From an uncultured Alphaproteobacteria bacterium (lineage in GTDB: Bacteria > Pseudomonadota > Alphaproteobacteria > HIMB59 > GCA-002718135): a stretch of 64,000 bases of DNA. This document shows, one piece after another, positions 17,206 to 26,040 of this stretch. The notes under the pieces are model-generated. The model worked only from the letters and a program-made list of their open reading frames with translations, did no database searches and was not told the DNA's origin. How positions within the stretch are numbered: position 1 is the first letter of the stretch; each line of letters starts with the position of its first letter. Where the stretch lies: NCBI GenBank assembly GCA_902628835.1, contig CACOPD010000001.1:233347-297346 (forward strand). Direction: 5' to 3'. The position numbers and the translations under genes were made by a program.

Positions 17206-18255
17206 ATGTTAACTACTGTTATAGGCGCCTATCCAAAACCAAAGTACTTAAAAATTACTGATTGGTTTAATGCTTCTGGTGGTACAGATACTGAATATCC
17301 AACGAAATTTTATGAAGATGAAATAAAAAAGATGGGAGATAATGTTGAAGACTTATTTGATAAAGCTACCAAAGAAATAATTAGTGATCAGGAAGAATGC
17401 GGTATTGATATACTCACCGATGGTGAAGTTAGAAGAGAAAATTATATTCACTACCATTGTAGGCATTTAGAAGGAATTGATTTTACTAATCTCTCAGAAA
17501 AGGTTGCCAGAACTGGTAATTATAAATGCTGGTTACCAACAATAACCTCAACAGTTAAAGCAAAAGAATCTTTTTTAGTTGAAGAATGGAAAAAAAATCA
17601 AAGCTTAACCAATAAAGATTTAAAAATTACTATTCCTGGACCAATGACTATAACAGACACCATAGCAAATACATTTTATGATTCAGATGAACATTTGGGC
17701 GAAGACTTAGCTGATGCCATTAATGTAGAAGTTAAAAGATTAGTTGATGCAGGGTGTAAATATATTCAAGTCGATGAACCGTTGTTTGCTAGAAAACCAG
17801 AAAATGCTCTTAATTTTGGAATCAAAAACCTAGAAAGATGTTTTAAGGATATAAATAATCAAAGTATTGAAAAAATTACTCATATTTGTTGTGGCTATCC
17901 TGATAAATTAGATGCAGTAGATTATCCAAAAGCGCCTTTAGATTCTTACAGTAAAATCAGTAAAGTGTTAGATGAATCAATTATAGATACAGTTTCTATT
18001 GAAGATGCTCATAGATATAATGATTTAAATTTTTTAAAAGATTTTAAACAAACAAAAGTTATTTTTGGTTTAGTAAAAATAGCAAGCTCTCAAGTTGAGA
18101 CTAAAGAAGAAATAGTCTCTAGGGTAAATGAAGCATTGAAATTTATTGATAAGGAACAATTAATTGTTGCTCCTGATTGCGGTCTTGGTCACTTACCTCG
18201 AGATTTGGCAAAAATAAAATTAAAGATAATGGTAGAAGCTTCTAATAGTTTCTAG
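17206..18255 (+). CDS. Core-MetE-type methyltransferase (cobalamin-independent methionine synthase C-terminal domain protein), copy 1
   Basis: A single-barrel protein of 349 residues that corresponds to the catalytic C-terminal half of MetE and lacks the N-terminal half. Zn ligands can be read as HIC (near residue 226), Glu in SIEDAHR near 266 and Cys in VAPDCGLGHLPRD near 325. Stand-alone core-MetE proteins use methyl donors other than polyglutamyl methyl-folate, or act in thiol alkyl transfer such as epoxyalkane:coenzyme M transferase. It starts seven bases after the hydrolase stop and probably shares its transcript. Whether it makes methionine or takes part in catabolism of a methylated or sulfonated compound cannot be decided from the sequence. 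Confidence 0.78.
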   Translation: MLTTVIGAYPKPKYLKITDWFNASGGTDTEYPTKFYEDEIKKMGDNVEDLFDKATKEIISDQEECGIDILTDGEVRRENYIHYHCRHLEGIDFTNLSEKVARTGNYKCWLPTITSTVKAKESFLVEEWKKNQSLTNKDLKITIPGPMTITDTIANTFYDSDEHLGEDLADAINVEVKRLVDAGCKYIQVDEPLFARKPENALNFGIKNLERCFKDINNQSIEKITHICCGYPDKLDAVDYPKAPLDSYSKISKVLDESIIDTVSIEDAHRYNDLNFLKDFKQTKVIFGLVKIASSQVETKEEIVSRVNEALKFIDKEQLIVAPDCGLGHLPRDLAKIKLKIMVEASNSF

Positions 18256-19367
18256 TGTACTAGAGTTTCTGGATTAGCATAATCATAATTTAAATCATCA
18301 GCAATAGCTTTATAAGTAACGGCCCCTTTAAAAATATTTAAGCCATTCATAAAATTTTTATCATTTTTTAACGCATCTTTAAAACCGTTAGAAGCTAAGT
18401 TTTGAATAAATGGTAAAGTGACTGCATTTAAAGCAAGTGTGGAAGTTCTTGGAACTCCGCCAGGCATATTTGCAACACAATAATGAACAACACCATCAAC
18501 AACATATGTAGGGTTTGCATGAGTTGTTGGTTTACTAGTTTCAACACAACCACCTTGATCAATTGCAACATCAACAATTACAGATCCACTTTTCATCTCC
18601 TTGATCATGTCCTTAGTTATAATCTTTGGAGCATTAGAGCCTGGAACAAGTACGCCACCAATTAGTAAATCGCATTCAGAAATATAATCTTTTAGATTTA
18701 TTTTATCGCTATGCAGTGGTTCTATTTTATCTCCAAATTTTTCTTGTAATTCTTCTAATCTCTTTTCTGACTTATCAACGATAAAAACTTTTGCTTGCAT
18801 ACCAGTAGCAATTATTGCTGCATTTTCACCTACAACACCTCCACCTAATATTAATACATTCCCAGGTGAAACTCCAGGTGCGCCACCTAATAGCAAACCA
18901 CTTCCACCTTTATGTTTTTCAAGTGAATACGCACCTGCTTGTATTGACATTCTGCCTGCAACAGCACTCATAGGAGCCAATAGAGGTAATTTATTGTTAT
19001 GATCACTTACAGTTTCATAAGCTATACAAATTGAATTTGAATCAATTAAGCCCTTCGTTAATTCTGGAGCTGCTGAAAGATGTAAATAAGTAAATAAAAT
19101 TTGGTTTTCTCTTATCATTGCTACTTCATTCATTAGAGGTTCTTTTACTTTTATAATCATTTCAGAATCATTGAAAATATCCTCAGCTGAATTTACAATT
19201 TTTGCACCTGATAATTCATAATCACTATTAGAAAAGCCAGCACCAACACCAGCATCTTTTTGTATTAAGACTGTATGCTTATCTTTAATTAATTCTTGAA
19301 CACTTTGTGGTGTAAGCCCTACTCTAGACTCTTGAGCCTTAATCTCAGATGGAACACCTATTTTCAT
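18252..19367 (-). CDS. ald: Alanine dehydrogenase
   Basis: An NAD-dependent alanine dehydrogenase of 371 residues, the family's standard length. The N-terminal substrate side shows MKIGVPSEIKAQESRVGLTP with the conserved Arg and the catalytic lysine region IIKVKEPL near 72; the NAD fold is ILGGGVVGENAAIIATGM near 172, and NMPGGVPRTST near 300 is the family signature. It oxidises alanine to pyruvate and ammonium. It follows the omega-transaminase gene with a TAATG overlap, so the two are coupled: the transaminase makes alanine from pyruvate and Ald regenerates pyruvate, as in bacterial taurine and hypotaurine degradation. Confidence 0.93.
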   Translation of the reverse strand: MKIGVPSEIKAQESRVGLTPQSVQELIKDKHTVLIQKDAGVGAGFSNSDYELSGAKIVNSAEDIFNDSEMIIKVKEPLMNEVAMIRENQILFTYLHLSAAPELTKGLIDSNSICIAYETVSDHNNKLPLLAPMSAVAGRMSIQAGAYSLEKHKGGSGLLLGGAPGVSPGNVLILGGGVVGENAAIIATGMQAKVFIVDKSEKRLEELQEKFGDKIEPLHSDKINLKDYISECDLLIGGVLVPGSNAPKIITKDMIKEMKSGSVIVDVAIDQGGCVETSKPTTHANPTYVVDGVVHYCVANMPGGVPRTSTLALNAVTLPFIQNLASNGFKDALKNDKNFMNGLNIFKGAVTYKAIADDLNYDYANPETLVH

Positions 19368-20707
19368 TATCTATCATGCATATAATTTGAGATACCAGTT
19401 CTTAGCTTTTCAATTATCTCATCAATATGTTTTTTTTCACAAATAAATGGTGGCGCAACAATTAAACAATCGCCAGTTGCTTTTAAGCTTAATCCTGCTT
19501 CAAATAATTTTTTAAAACAAGCATATCCAGCTTTTCCTAAACGCTCATCCATTTTAATATCTATTCCTCCCATCATTCCATATCCTCTTATGTCAGTAAT
19601 GATGTCCAAATCTTTTAAAGAAAATAAGCCATCTAAAAAGTATGGAGACATATCTTTAGCTCTATTAAATAAATCTTCTTTCTCAATAATATCTTGCATA
19701 GCTAATCCTGCTGCCATTGAAACAGGAATAGCTGAATAAGTATATCCATGAAAAAATTCAATAGCGCCTGTAGGTGATGCATCAACTATGGTATCATAGA
19801 TATGATCACGTGAGGCAACTGCTCCTAATGGCACAACACCATTGGTAATAGCTTTAGCCATTGTCATGATATCAGGACATACTCCAAATGCTTGTGCTCC
19901 AAATGGTGCTCCCATTCTTCCCCAACCTGTAATAACTTCGTCAAAAATTAAAAGTATTCCATGTTTGTCACATATTTCTCTAAGTCTTTTCAGATAACCT
20001 TTTGGTGGAACTAAAGTTCCTGTCGAACCTGCTACAGGCTCAACAATACATGCAGCAATATTTTCTGCACCTATGTTACCTGCAATTCTCTCTAAATCAT
20101 CTGCAAGATCTGCTCCTGTTTCTGGCTCGCCTTTTACAAATAAGTTTTCAGGTAAATGTGTGTGTCTTAGATGATGAACATTTGGCATAAGAATATTCGA
20201 GAAAGTTTTTCTATTTGCAATCATACCTCCAACAGAAATACCTCCAATGTTCATTCCATGATAACCTCTTTCTCTTCCTACAATATGTGATCGATGACCC
20301 TCACCCTTTGCTTTGAAATATGCTATTGCAGTTTTAATAGCTGTTTCAACAGCAGAAGAACCACAAATTGTAAAAAAGATTTTATTTAAATCTTCTGGTG
20401 TGTGTTTAGAAACTTTTCTTGCTAAATCGAATGAACCCCCAAAACCTTGTTGAAATGGTTGAACATAATCTAATTGTTCTAATTGATTTGATACAGCTTC
20501 TCTTATCTCAGGTCTTGAATGACCTGCTGGACTACAAAATAATCCAGAGCTTGCATCAATTAATTTGTTTCCATAATGATCTGTATAATAAACACCTTCA
20601 GCTTTAACCATTAATCTTGGACTGTTTTTATAGTCTCTATTAGATGTGAATGGCATCCAATGTTCTTCTAACGAATTTGGTATTTCAGTTCTTTTTTCTA
20701 AATCCAT
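19367..20707 (-). CDS. Omega-amino acid:pyruvate aminotransferase (class III; beta-alanine or taurine/hypotaurine type)
   Basis: A PLP-dependent class III aminotransferase of 446 residues. The N-terminal EEHWMPFTSNRDYKNSPRL is typical of beta-alanine/omega-amino acid:pyruvate transaminases. The cofactor region reads GSSAVETAIKTA near 113, ILLIFDEVITGWGRMG near 250, and MTMAKAITNG near 285 holds the PLP lysine. Likely donors are beta-alanine, taurine, hypotaurine or homotaurine, with pyruvate as acceptor. The coupled alanine dehydrogenase downstream and the divergent phosphate acetyltransferase favour a taurine-like substrate whose product, sulfoacetaldehyde, is cleaved by the Xsc encoded at 42 kb. 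The choice among donors is inference. Confidence 0.82.
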   Translation of the reverse strand: MDLEKRTEIPNSLEEHWMPFTSNRDYKNSPRLMVKAEGVYYTDHYGNKLIDASSGLFCSPAGHSRPEIREAVSNQLEQLDYVQPFQQGFGGSFDLARKVSKHTPEDLNKIFFTICGSSAVETAIKTAIAYFKAKGEGHRSHIVGRERGYHGMNIGGISVGGMIANRKTFSNILMPNVHHLRHTHLPENLFVKGEPETGADLADDLERIAGNIGAENIAACIVEPVAGSTGTLVPPKGYLKRLREICDKHGILLIFDEVITGWGRMGAPFGAQAFGVCPDIMTMAKAITNGVVPLGAVASRDHIYDTIVDASPTGAIEFFHGYTYSAIPVSMAAGLAMQDIIEKEDLFNRAKDMSPYFLDGLFSLKDLDIITDIRGYGMMGGIDIKMDERLGKAGYACFKKLFEAGLSLKATGDCLIVAPPFICEKKHIDEIIEKLRTGISNYMHDR

Positions 20708-20826
20708 ATTTTTTCTCTTAATTTTTCTTGAGTATATGAAAATCTAGCTAAATCAAAGAATATTTGTTTATCTAGATAGAAATATCATAGGAAAAAATGT
20801 AGCAGTGGTATACAGAGAGACAAAAA

Positions 20827-21726
20827 ATGAATGCTATACCTGAAGATCTTAAAAATAAAGCTTTGGAAACACCAAATATACCTGCAGCAGTAGTATGTCC
20901 TAATCAAGATAGTATTTTATCAGCAGTAAAGGAGAGTGTTGACATAAACTTGATAAACCCCATTCTTATTGGGAATAAAAAAATGATTAATGAAACTGCT
21001 TCAAAAATTAACCTGGATATTTCAGAATATAATATTGTTGAAACTGAAAATGAAGAAGAAAGTGCATCAGTTGCTTGTAAAATGTCCAATGAGAATAAAA
21101 CTAAAATTATAATTAAAGGTAATCTTCATACAGACATACTGATGAGATGTTATTTGAAAAAAGAATTTAATTTACTTGATGGCAAAAGGTTAAGTCATAT
21201 TTGGCATATGACAACACCTCAACTTAAAAAACCTCTATTTATAACAGATGGAGCTTTGAATGTTTTACCTAGAATAGATATTAAATTACAAATACTGAAT
21301 AATGCTGTTCAATTTTGTAATAAATTAGGAATTGAAACACCTAAAGTTGCTATCTTGTCTGGTACAGAAGACCCAATTGATAGTATGCCAAGTTCAGTAG
21401 AAGCCAAAAAAGTCATGGAGCTATCAATAGAACAAAATATTAATGCTATTGTTCATGGACCATTAGCTTTTGATAATGCTGTGTCAATAGAAGCCGCTAA
21501 GACAAAGAAAATTGAAAATGAAGTAGCCGGAAAAGCTGATATTTTGTTAGTTCCTAATTTAGAAACAGGTAATTCACTTTCTAAAATGATGGTGTATTTC
21601 ATGGATGCATGTGCAGCAGGTATTGTTATTGGTGGAAAAATACCTGTAGTTGTTCCAAGCAGAGCTGACAGTAAAATTTCAAAACTAGCATCAATTATGG
21701 CTGCAGTAGTAGCTGTCAAAGATTGA
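20827..21726 (+). CDS. pta: Phosphate acetyltransferase (PTA/PTB family)
   Basis: A short phosphotransacetylase-family enzyme of 299 residues without the N-terminal regulatory domains of E. coli Pta. Family segments are INPILIGNKKMI near 44, ITDGALNVLPRIDIKLQILNNAV near 138-160, and DILLVPNLETGNSLSKMMVYFM near 238-259. It interconverts acetyl phosphate and acetyl-CoA. In sulfonate users a pta of this kind accompanies xsc and converts the acetyl phosphate released by Xsc to acetyl-CoA. Divergent placement beside the omega-transaminase/Ald pair supports this. Phosphate butyryltransferase activity is the main alternative. A GAGAGA-like ribosome site precedes the ATG. Confidence 0.8.
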   Translation: MNAIPEDLKNKALETPNIPAAVVCPNQDSILSAVKESVDINLINPILIGNKKMINETASKINLDISEYNIVETENEEESASVACKMSNENKTKIIIKGNLHTDILMRCYLKKEFNLLDGKRLSHIWHMTTPQLKKPLFITDGALNVLPRIDIKLQILNNAVQFCNKLGIETPKVAILSGTEDPIDSMPSSVEAKKVMELSIEQNINAIVHGPLAFDNAVSIEAAKTKKIENEVAGKADILLVPNLETGNSLSKMMVYFMDACAAGIVIGGKIPVVVPSRADSKISKLASIMAAVVAVKD

Positions 21727-21752
21727 TTTATATATAAAATTATTAAAAACTA

Positions 21753-22610
21753 ATGCTCGTTAGACATTATTTATTAATCCTTATTATTACTTTTTTATTT
21801 GGTAGTGCGTATCCAGTCCAAAAAGTGATTTTTAATGAAAATGTTCCACCACTTTTAATGGGAAGTTTAAGAATGCTTGTAGTATTTGTATGCTTAATAC
21901 CTTTCTGGAAATTTAAAATACCTGATAGAAAATATTGGTTACCTCTTCTCTTTTTTTCAATTTCGATGGGTTTTTTAGCTAATGTTTTTATGACACTTTC
22001 TTTAAATGAAGCAAATATTGTTTCTCCAATAATTATAGGATCTCAACTTGCTGTTCCTTTTGCAATATTATTAAGCTCTCTTTTTTTAAAAGAAAAAGTA
22101 AGTATTAAAAAATGGGTTCTTATATTCGTTTCTTTTTTTGGTATAATTTTACTAGGTTTTGATCCATTAATAAGAAATGAAATATTTGCATTAATACTTA
22201 TTAGTCTGATGGCATTCTTTTATGCTAGTGCACAAGTTTTCTCGAGATATCTAAAAGACTTAGAAGTTACAATGACAAATGCAATAATGGGTTTAACAGG
22301 ATTCATATTTCTAATTATTTCATCAGCGATATTTGAAGGACAAACTTTTAAAGAGATTAATGAGATTAGTCTTCAGTCATGGTTACTAATATTACATTCA
22401 GGTATTTTTGTATCATTGGTAGCGCATATGTCGATGTTCTATTTATATAGAATTTACCCAGTAAATAGGGTGTTTCCCTTTTACGCTTTGTTCCCTGTGT
22501 TTGGTGTACTATTAACTTTTTTAATCTTTTATGAAATCCCATCAATTATTACAATCATTGGCGGATTAATTGTAATTTTATCATCTTATTTTATTAATAA
22601 AGAAAACTAA
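21753..22610 (+). CDS. DMT-superfamily permease (EamA family)
   Basis: An inner-membrane protein of 285 residues with about ten hydrophobic helices in two EamA repeats. The first helix carries FGSAYPVQKVIF, the usual N-terminal family pattern, and the C-terminus ends in GGLIVILSSYFINKEN. It follows pta by 26 bases on the same strand and is probably co-transcribed. Members move amino acids, sugars or small acids in either direction, so it could export a by-product or import a substrate of the neighbouring transaminase route; no substrate can be assigned. It is unlike the other DMT permease at 8335 apart from the general family pattern. Confidence 0.83.
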   Translation: MLVRHYLLILIITFLFGSAYPVQKVIFNENVPPLLMGSLRMLVVFVCLIPFWKFKIPDRKYWLPLLFFSISMGFLANVFMTLSLNEANIVSPIIIGSQLAVPFAILLSSLFLKEKVSIKKWVLIFVSFFGIILLGFDPLIRNEIFALILISLMAFFYASAQVFSRYLKDLEVTMTNAIMGLTGFIFLIISSAIFEGQTFKEINEISLQSWLLILHSGIFVSLVAHMSMFYLYRIYPVNRVFPFYALFPVFGVLLTFLIFYEIPSIITIIGGLIVILSSYFINKEN

Positions 22611-22620
22611 TAAATAAATT

Positions 22621-23694
22621 TTATTTTAAAGTTTCTAAGCCAGAAGATAAATTAATCTCTCCAGTTTGACGTGACTTATTAAATTCTTTGATTCTATCAA
22701 ATACATTGATTCCTATTTGATTATAGATATCTAGCAGATCTATTAGAACCCAGTTTTCTCTGATAAGACCACCTTCTAGTCTCCAAAAATCTAAACTCCT
22801 CATTTCAAGTGGTTGATTTGAAGGAGCGATACCCATCCATCCATCATTTGTAATCGTCAATCTCATATTAGGCCATCCAGTTTCACATACGTAATTTCCC
22901 TCATGAATCCAGTGTGTTTGAAGATCTTCCATCCCTTCGAATGCTAATTTTTCATTGGAAGAACCTCCTTTTCTATCTGGCATTGCTCTTAAGAATGGAA
23001 TTTGGTGCCAATGTCTAAAACCAGCTATACCTCTCCCTGTTCCAATCCCAGCTGGTCCGTACCAATTAAGATTTGGATGCCAATATTTTTCTAGATTCAT
23101 AATTTTTGGATCAGGATTTTTTGGGTGTAAGGACAAATCATGAAGCATATTTATTACATGATCGAAGTTTTCTTTATTTTCTCCTTTTATAGATAAGCCA
23201 TCACCAGGCATCGGCGATGGTGTACATAAAAAAGCTCCTAGTTGTGGTGCCATTGGCCATGAATTTGCTTGTATCATAAGTTCAGGCAGATCCCATATAC
23301 ACTGCATCTCAGTGATCTTATTTTCTTCAATCTGAAAAAATTCGTGATAACGCATATGAATTAAATTACCAGTAGGTTGAATATCTAAATATGGTTTGAA
23401 AAAAGTTCCCATATAGTTACCCATGGTACCAATCCAATTCTTTCCTTCAGGAGTTTTTCCTGCCATAAAAATCATATCTCTTCTTTCAAGATCAGGTACA
23501 CTTTCCAATAATGGCAATAAGCATTTAGAAAGAAAATTATTTAAACTTTTAAAAGTTCCAAAGGGATGACAAAAATTAAATAAGGAATCTTTTGTAAAAT
23601 ATTTATTTAGTGATGTTTCAATTGTATTTTTGTCAAAAGTTTGAGTTGCTAATTGATAGTCTAAAAAATATTTTTTTAATTCTTCAGATTTCAT
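22621..23694 (-). CDS. Tandem SnoaL-like (NTF2 fold) protein, subfamily A copy 1
   Basis: A two-domain SnoaL-like protein of 357 residues from the ATG at 23694, which overlaps the SDR stop as TAATG; the ORF track uses a TTG fifteen bases upstream. Domain 1 (about 1-150) ends in the SnoaL-type WDLPELMIQAN; domain 2 (about 195-345) begins with EKYWHPNLNWYGPAGIGTGRG and ends in NWVLIDLLDIYNQIG. The conserved Asp of the W..xD..L..Q.G pattern is present in both. SnoaL folds act as cyclases, isomerases, hydratases or lactone-modifying enzymes, so the reaction is unknown. It shares a coupled transcript with the SDR and HAD genes and the sugar importer upstream. Confidence 0.75.
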   Translation of the reverse strand: MKSEELKKYFLDYQLATQTFDKNTIETSLNKYFTKDSLFNFCHPFGTFKSLNNFLSKCLLPLLESVPDLERRDMIFMAGKTPEGKNWIGTMGNYMGTFFKPYLDIQPTGNLIHMRYHEFFQIEENKITEMQCIWDLPELMIQANSWPMAPQLGAFLCTPSPMPGDGLSIKGENKENFDHVINMLHDLSLHPKNPDPKIMNLEKYWHPNLNWYGPAGIGTGRGIAGFRHWHQIPFLRAMPDRKGGSSNEKLAFEGMEDLQTHWIHEGNYVCETGWPNMRLTITNDGWMGIAPSNQPLEMRSLDFWRLEGGLIRENWVLIDLLDIYNQIGINVFDRIKEFNKSRQTGEINLSSGLETLK

Positions 23695-24461
23695 TATTTG
23701 GCAGTCCAACCACCATCTATCACTAGGGAAGAGCCGGTCATCATAGATGAAGCATCTGATGCTAAGTATACTACCGCAGTAGCAATATCACTTTCTGTTG
23801 CTACTTTACCTAAAGGGATATTTTGAATTACAGATTTTTTAAAGTTTTTATCTTTAAAAAATTTTTTAACCATTGGAGTTTCTACAAATGTGGGACAAAC
23901 TGAATTTACCCTAATATTATGTTTTGCTAAGTCCAATGCCATTCCTTTAGTCAAACCTTCGACCCCAAATTTAGTCATATTATATACACTTCGAAGAGGC
24001 GCGCCTACTTTTCCTAATTGTGATGAAATATTGATTATCGATCGATCTATTTTTTTTTTATTATTTGATTTTAACATAATTTTTGATCCAAGTTGTGCAA
24101 TATCAAATGTTGCTTTAATGTTTAGGTCTACAACTTCACTCATATCTTTTCTTTTAATCTTAGTAAAATATTCTGGCCTGTTAGTACCTGCGTTATTAAC
24201 TAATATGTCTAATTTTGTTATTTCAGAAAATATTTTTTTTATTTCTTTTAGATTAGTAACGTCGCATAAATAGTAATTACATTTTCTTTTCAGTTTTTTA
24301 ATTTTATTGCTTACTGATATAAGATCTTTTTCTGTACGACTTATTATTATTAAGTTCGCACCTGCTTCTGCTAAAGCAATAGCACATGCCTTGCCAATAC
24401 CTTTTCCTGCACCTGTAACTAGCGCTGTTTTATTTTTAACACTTAAATCTTTTAAAAACAT
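23694..24461 (-). CDS. Short-chain dehydrogenase/reductase (SDR)
   Basis: A classical SDR of 255 residues. The NAD(P) motif is TGAGKGIGKA near residue 16, NNAG near 88, and the catalytic Ser-Tyr-Lys reads INISSQLG and YNMTKFG near 145-165. The C-terminal ASDASSMMTGSSLVIDGGW is the usual family ending. It oxidises or reduces a hydroxyl or keto group of a sugar or related compound. It lies between the HAD-like gene and a SnoaL-like gene in the operon fed by the importer at 25-28 kb, so the substrate is likely a sugar-derived intermediate. The exact reaction cannot be assigned. Confidence 0.85.
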   Translation of the reverse strand: MFLKDLSVKNKTALVTGAGKGIGKACAIALAEAGANLIIISRTEKDLISVSNKIKKLKRKCNYYLCDVTNLKEIKKIFSEITKLDILVNNAGTNRPEYFTKIKRKDMSEVVDLNIKATFDIAQLGSKIMLKSNNKKKIDRSIINISSQLGKVGAPLRSVYNMTKFGVEGLTKGMALDLAKHNIRVNSVCPTFVETPMVKKFFKDKNFKKSVIQNIPLGKVATESDIATAVVYLASDASSMMTGSSLVIDGGWTAK

Positions 24462-24472
24462 AATTGAATTAT

Positions 24473-25132
24473 TTATATTGAAAAAATTGATTGATCTAAC
24501 AAATTCATTTTTTTAATGCACATATCAAAGTTATCATCAATGTGGTAGTCCCCTGGAAAACCAATACATTTGATCCCTGCTTGCACTGCTGAATTACTAC
24601 TTTCTTCAGTATCTTCTATTGCAAGACATTCTTCAGGAAGTAAATTTAAATTTTTTAAGGTCACCTCATATATTTCTGGATGAGGTTTTTCATTTTTAAC
24701 ATATGATTTATTACCTATGAAATCAAAATCTTCTTTTGAGATGTGACTTGAAAGACTCTCAAATACTGCATCAACATTGTTTACAGTTGTAGATGTAGAG
24801 AAACCTAATTTAATATTATTATCTTTTGTATACTTGATAATTTCTAGAATACTCTTTCTTAATTTTTGCTTGTTTTGAATTATAAACGAACTGAAGATTT
24901 CTGTTTTTCTATTTCTTATTTTTGCAGCATCTACATTCATATTATTTTTTTCTGCAAAATCTTCTACTCTTTTTGTTCCACCTGATTTTTTTAGTAAAAT
25001 TTTATAATCTTGTTCATCCCAATGCCATTCTAATCCAGCTTCCTTAAAGGCTTCATTAAATGAATTTCGTTGAATGTCAGATGATTCGATTAGTGTACCG
25101 ATTGATCCAAAAAGTAAGGCTTTGTATTTCAT
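24473..25132 (-). CDS. HAD-superfamily protein lacking the motif I aspartates
   Basis: A CbbY/beta-phosphoglucomutase-like HAD protein of 219 residues. Motif II appears as FSTSTT near 113, motif III lysine in VKNEKPHPE near 143, and motif IV as AIEDTEES near 171. Motif I, normally DxDGT, reads FGSIGT near residues 8-13: both the nucleophilic Asp and the acid/base Asp are replaced. The nucleotide sequence confirms this reading and shows no frameshift. I recall similar FGSIGT or FGAIGT forms in alphaproteobacterial relatives, so it may be a conserved non-hydrolytic subfamily rather than decay. It sits between the permease gene and the SDR gene in one operon. Catalytic function is doubtful. Confidence 0.8.
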   Translation of the reverse strand: MKYKALLFGSIGTLIESSDIQRNSFNEAFKEAGLEWHWDEQDYKILLKKSGGTKRVEDFAEKNNMNVDAAKIRNRKTEIFSSFIIQNKQKLRKSILEIIKYTKDNNIKLGFSTSTTVNNVDAVFESLSSHISKEDFDFIGNKSYVKNEKPHPEIYEVTLKNLNLLPEECLAIEDTEESSNSAVQAGIKCIGFPGDYHIDDNFDMCIKKMNLLDQSIFSI

Positions 25133-25157
25133 ATTAAATAACTAAATGTTTTTAATA

Positions 25158-26039
25158 TTAACCTTTTACTGCACCAGCAGTTAAACCACTAATTAATTGT
25201 CGTTGAAAAAACATTATGATCATAAATAAGGGTGCGGTTGCAGATACAACACTAGAAACTGCCCACATATAATTTCCACTATGTTCAATTGTACCTAAGT
25301 AAGCATTTATTTTTGGAACCATTGTATAATTTTGTTGATTAAGGAGAAGTGAAGTAACTGTGAAATCATTATAGGCTAACATCATACTAAATAATCCTGC
25401 AGTAATAACACCTGGCCACATAACTGGCATAATAACATAACGAAACGCTTGAAAATAACTACAACCATCAATTAATGCACTTTCATCAAGCTCTTTAGGA
25501 ACCGTTTTAAAAAAAGAGTAAAGCAGCCATAAGGTAAAAGGTTGATTGATTGCTACTAACACTATTATTGTAGTTGGAAGTATCCCCCACACATTTAATT
25601 GAAAGAAAGGAAATAAATAACCAGACACTAATGTAATATGAGGCATTGCTCTAAATATTAAAGCAGCTATTAAAATCCAAAAAGTATATTTATAAGTTGA
25701 TCTAGACAATGCATAAGCACCTAGAGTTCCAAGAAATAAAGAAATAGTTACAACAGATATGGTAATAATAATCGTATTTAACGTTGCTTTCCAGAATTCA
25801 CCTTCTGTCCAGGACTCTACATATGCTTTTACAGTTGAAGTATCTCCTGTTTCAATGAGAGTATTGACACCAGTTACAGCAAACATCCAGTCAGCTCTTG
25901 AAAAGAAATCGGCTTTTACTTTAAAAGATCCCCAAAATGTCCATATAAAAGGAAAAACAGACACTACTAACCAAATTATTATAAATAAACTATTTATTAA
26001 AATTAGTTGTTTTGAATATCTATTTATTTTTGATTCCAT
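25158..26039 (-). CDS. Sugar ABC transporter permease, MalG-like
   Basis: An inner-membrane permease of 293 residues, normal for the MalG/LacG group. Helix 1 is LFIIIWLVVSVFPFIWTFWGSF; the core ends with the coupling motif ELDESALIDGCSYFQAFRYVIMP near 187. It forms the channel with the MalF-like permease whose gene overlaps by a short spacer upstream. The first periplasmic loop is long (about 60 residues, with AVTGVNTLIETGDTSTVKAYV), a feature shared by some alpha-glucoside-type importers. No ATPase gene accompanies it in this window. Confidence 0.9.
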   Translation of the reverse strand: MESKINRYSKQLILINSLFIIIWLVVSVFPFIWTFWGSFKVKADFFSRADWMFAVTGVNTLIETGDTSTVKAYVESWTEGEFWKATLNTIIITISVVTISLFLGTLGAYALSRSTYKYTFWILIAALIFRAMPHITLVSGYLFPFFQLNVWGILPTTIIVLVAINQPFTLWLLYSFFKTVPKELDESALIDGCSYFQAFRYVIMPVMWPGVITAGLFSMMLAYNDFTVTSLLLNQQNYTMVPKINAYLGTIEHSGNYMWAVSSVVSATAPLFMIIMFFQRQLISGLTAGAVKG

Positions 26040-26040
26040 G

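Noticed and set aside
23694-23709. Upstream TTG start of the SnoaL-like gene at 22621
   Set aside because: The ATG at 23694 overlaps the SDR stop as TAATG, typical of translational coupling, and TTG is a weak start.
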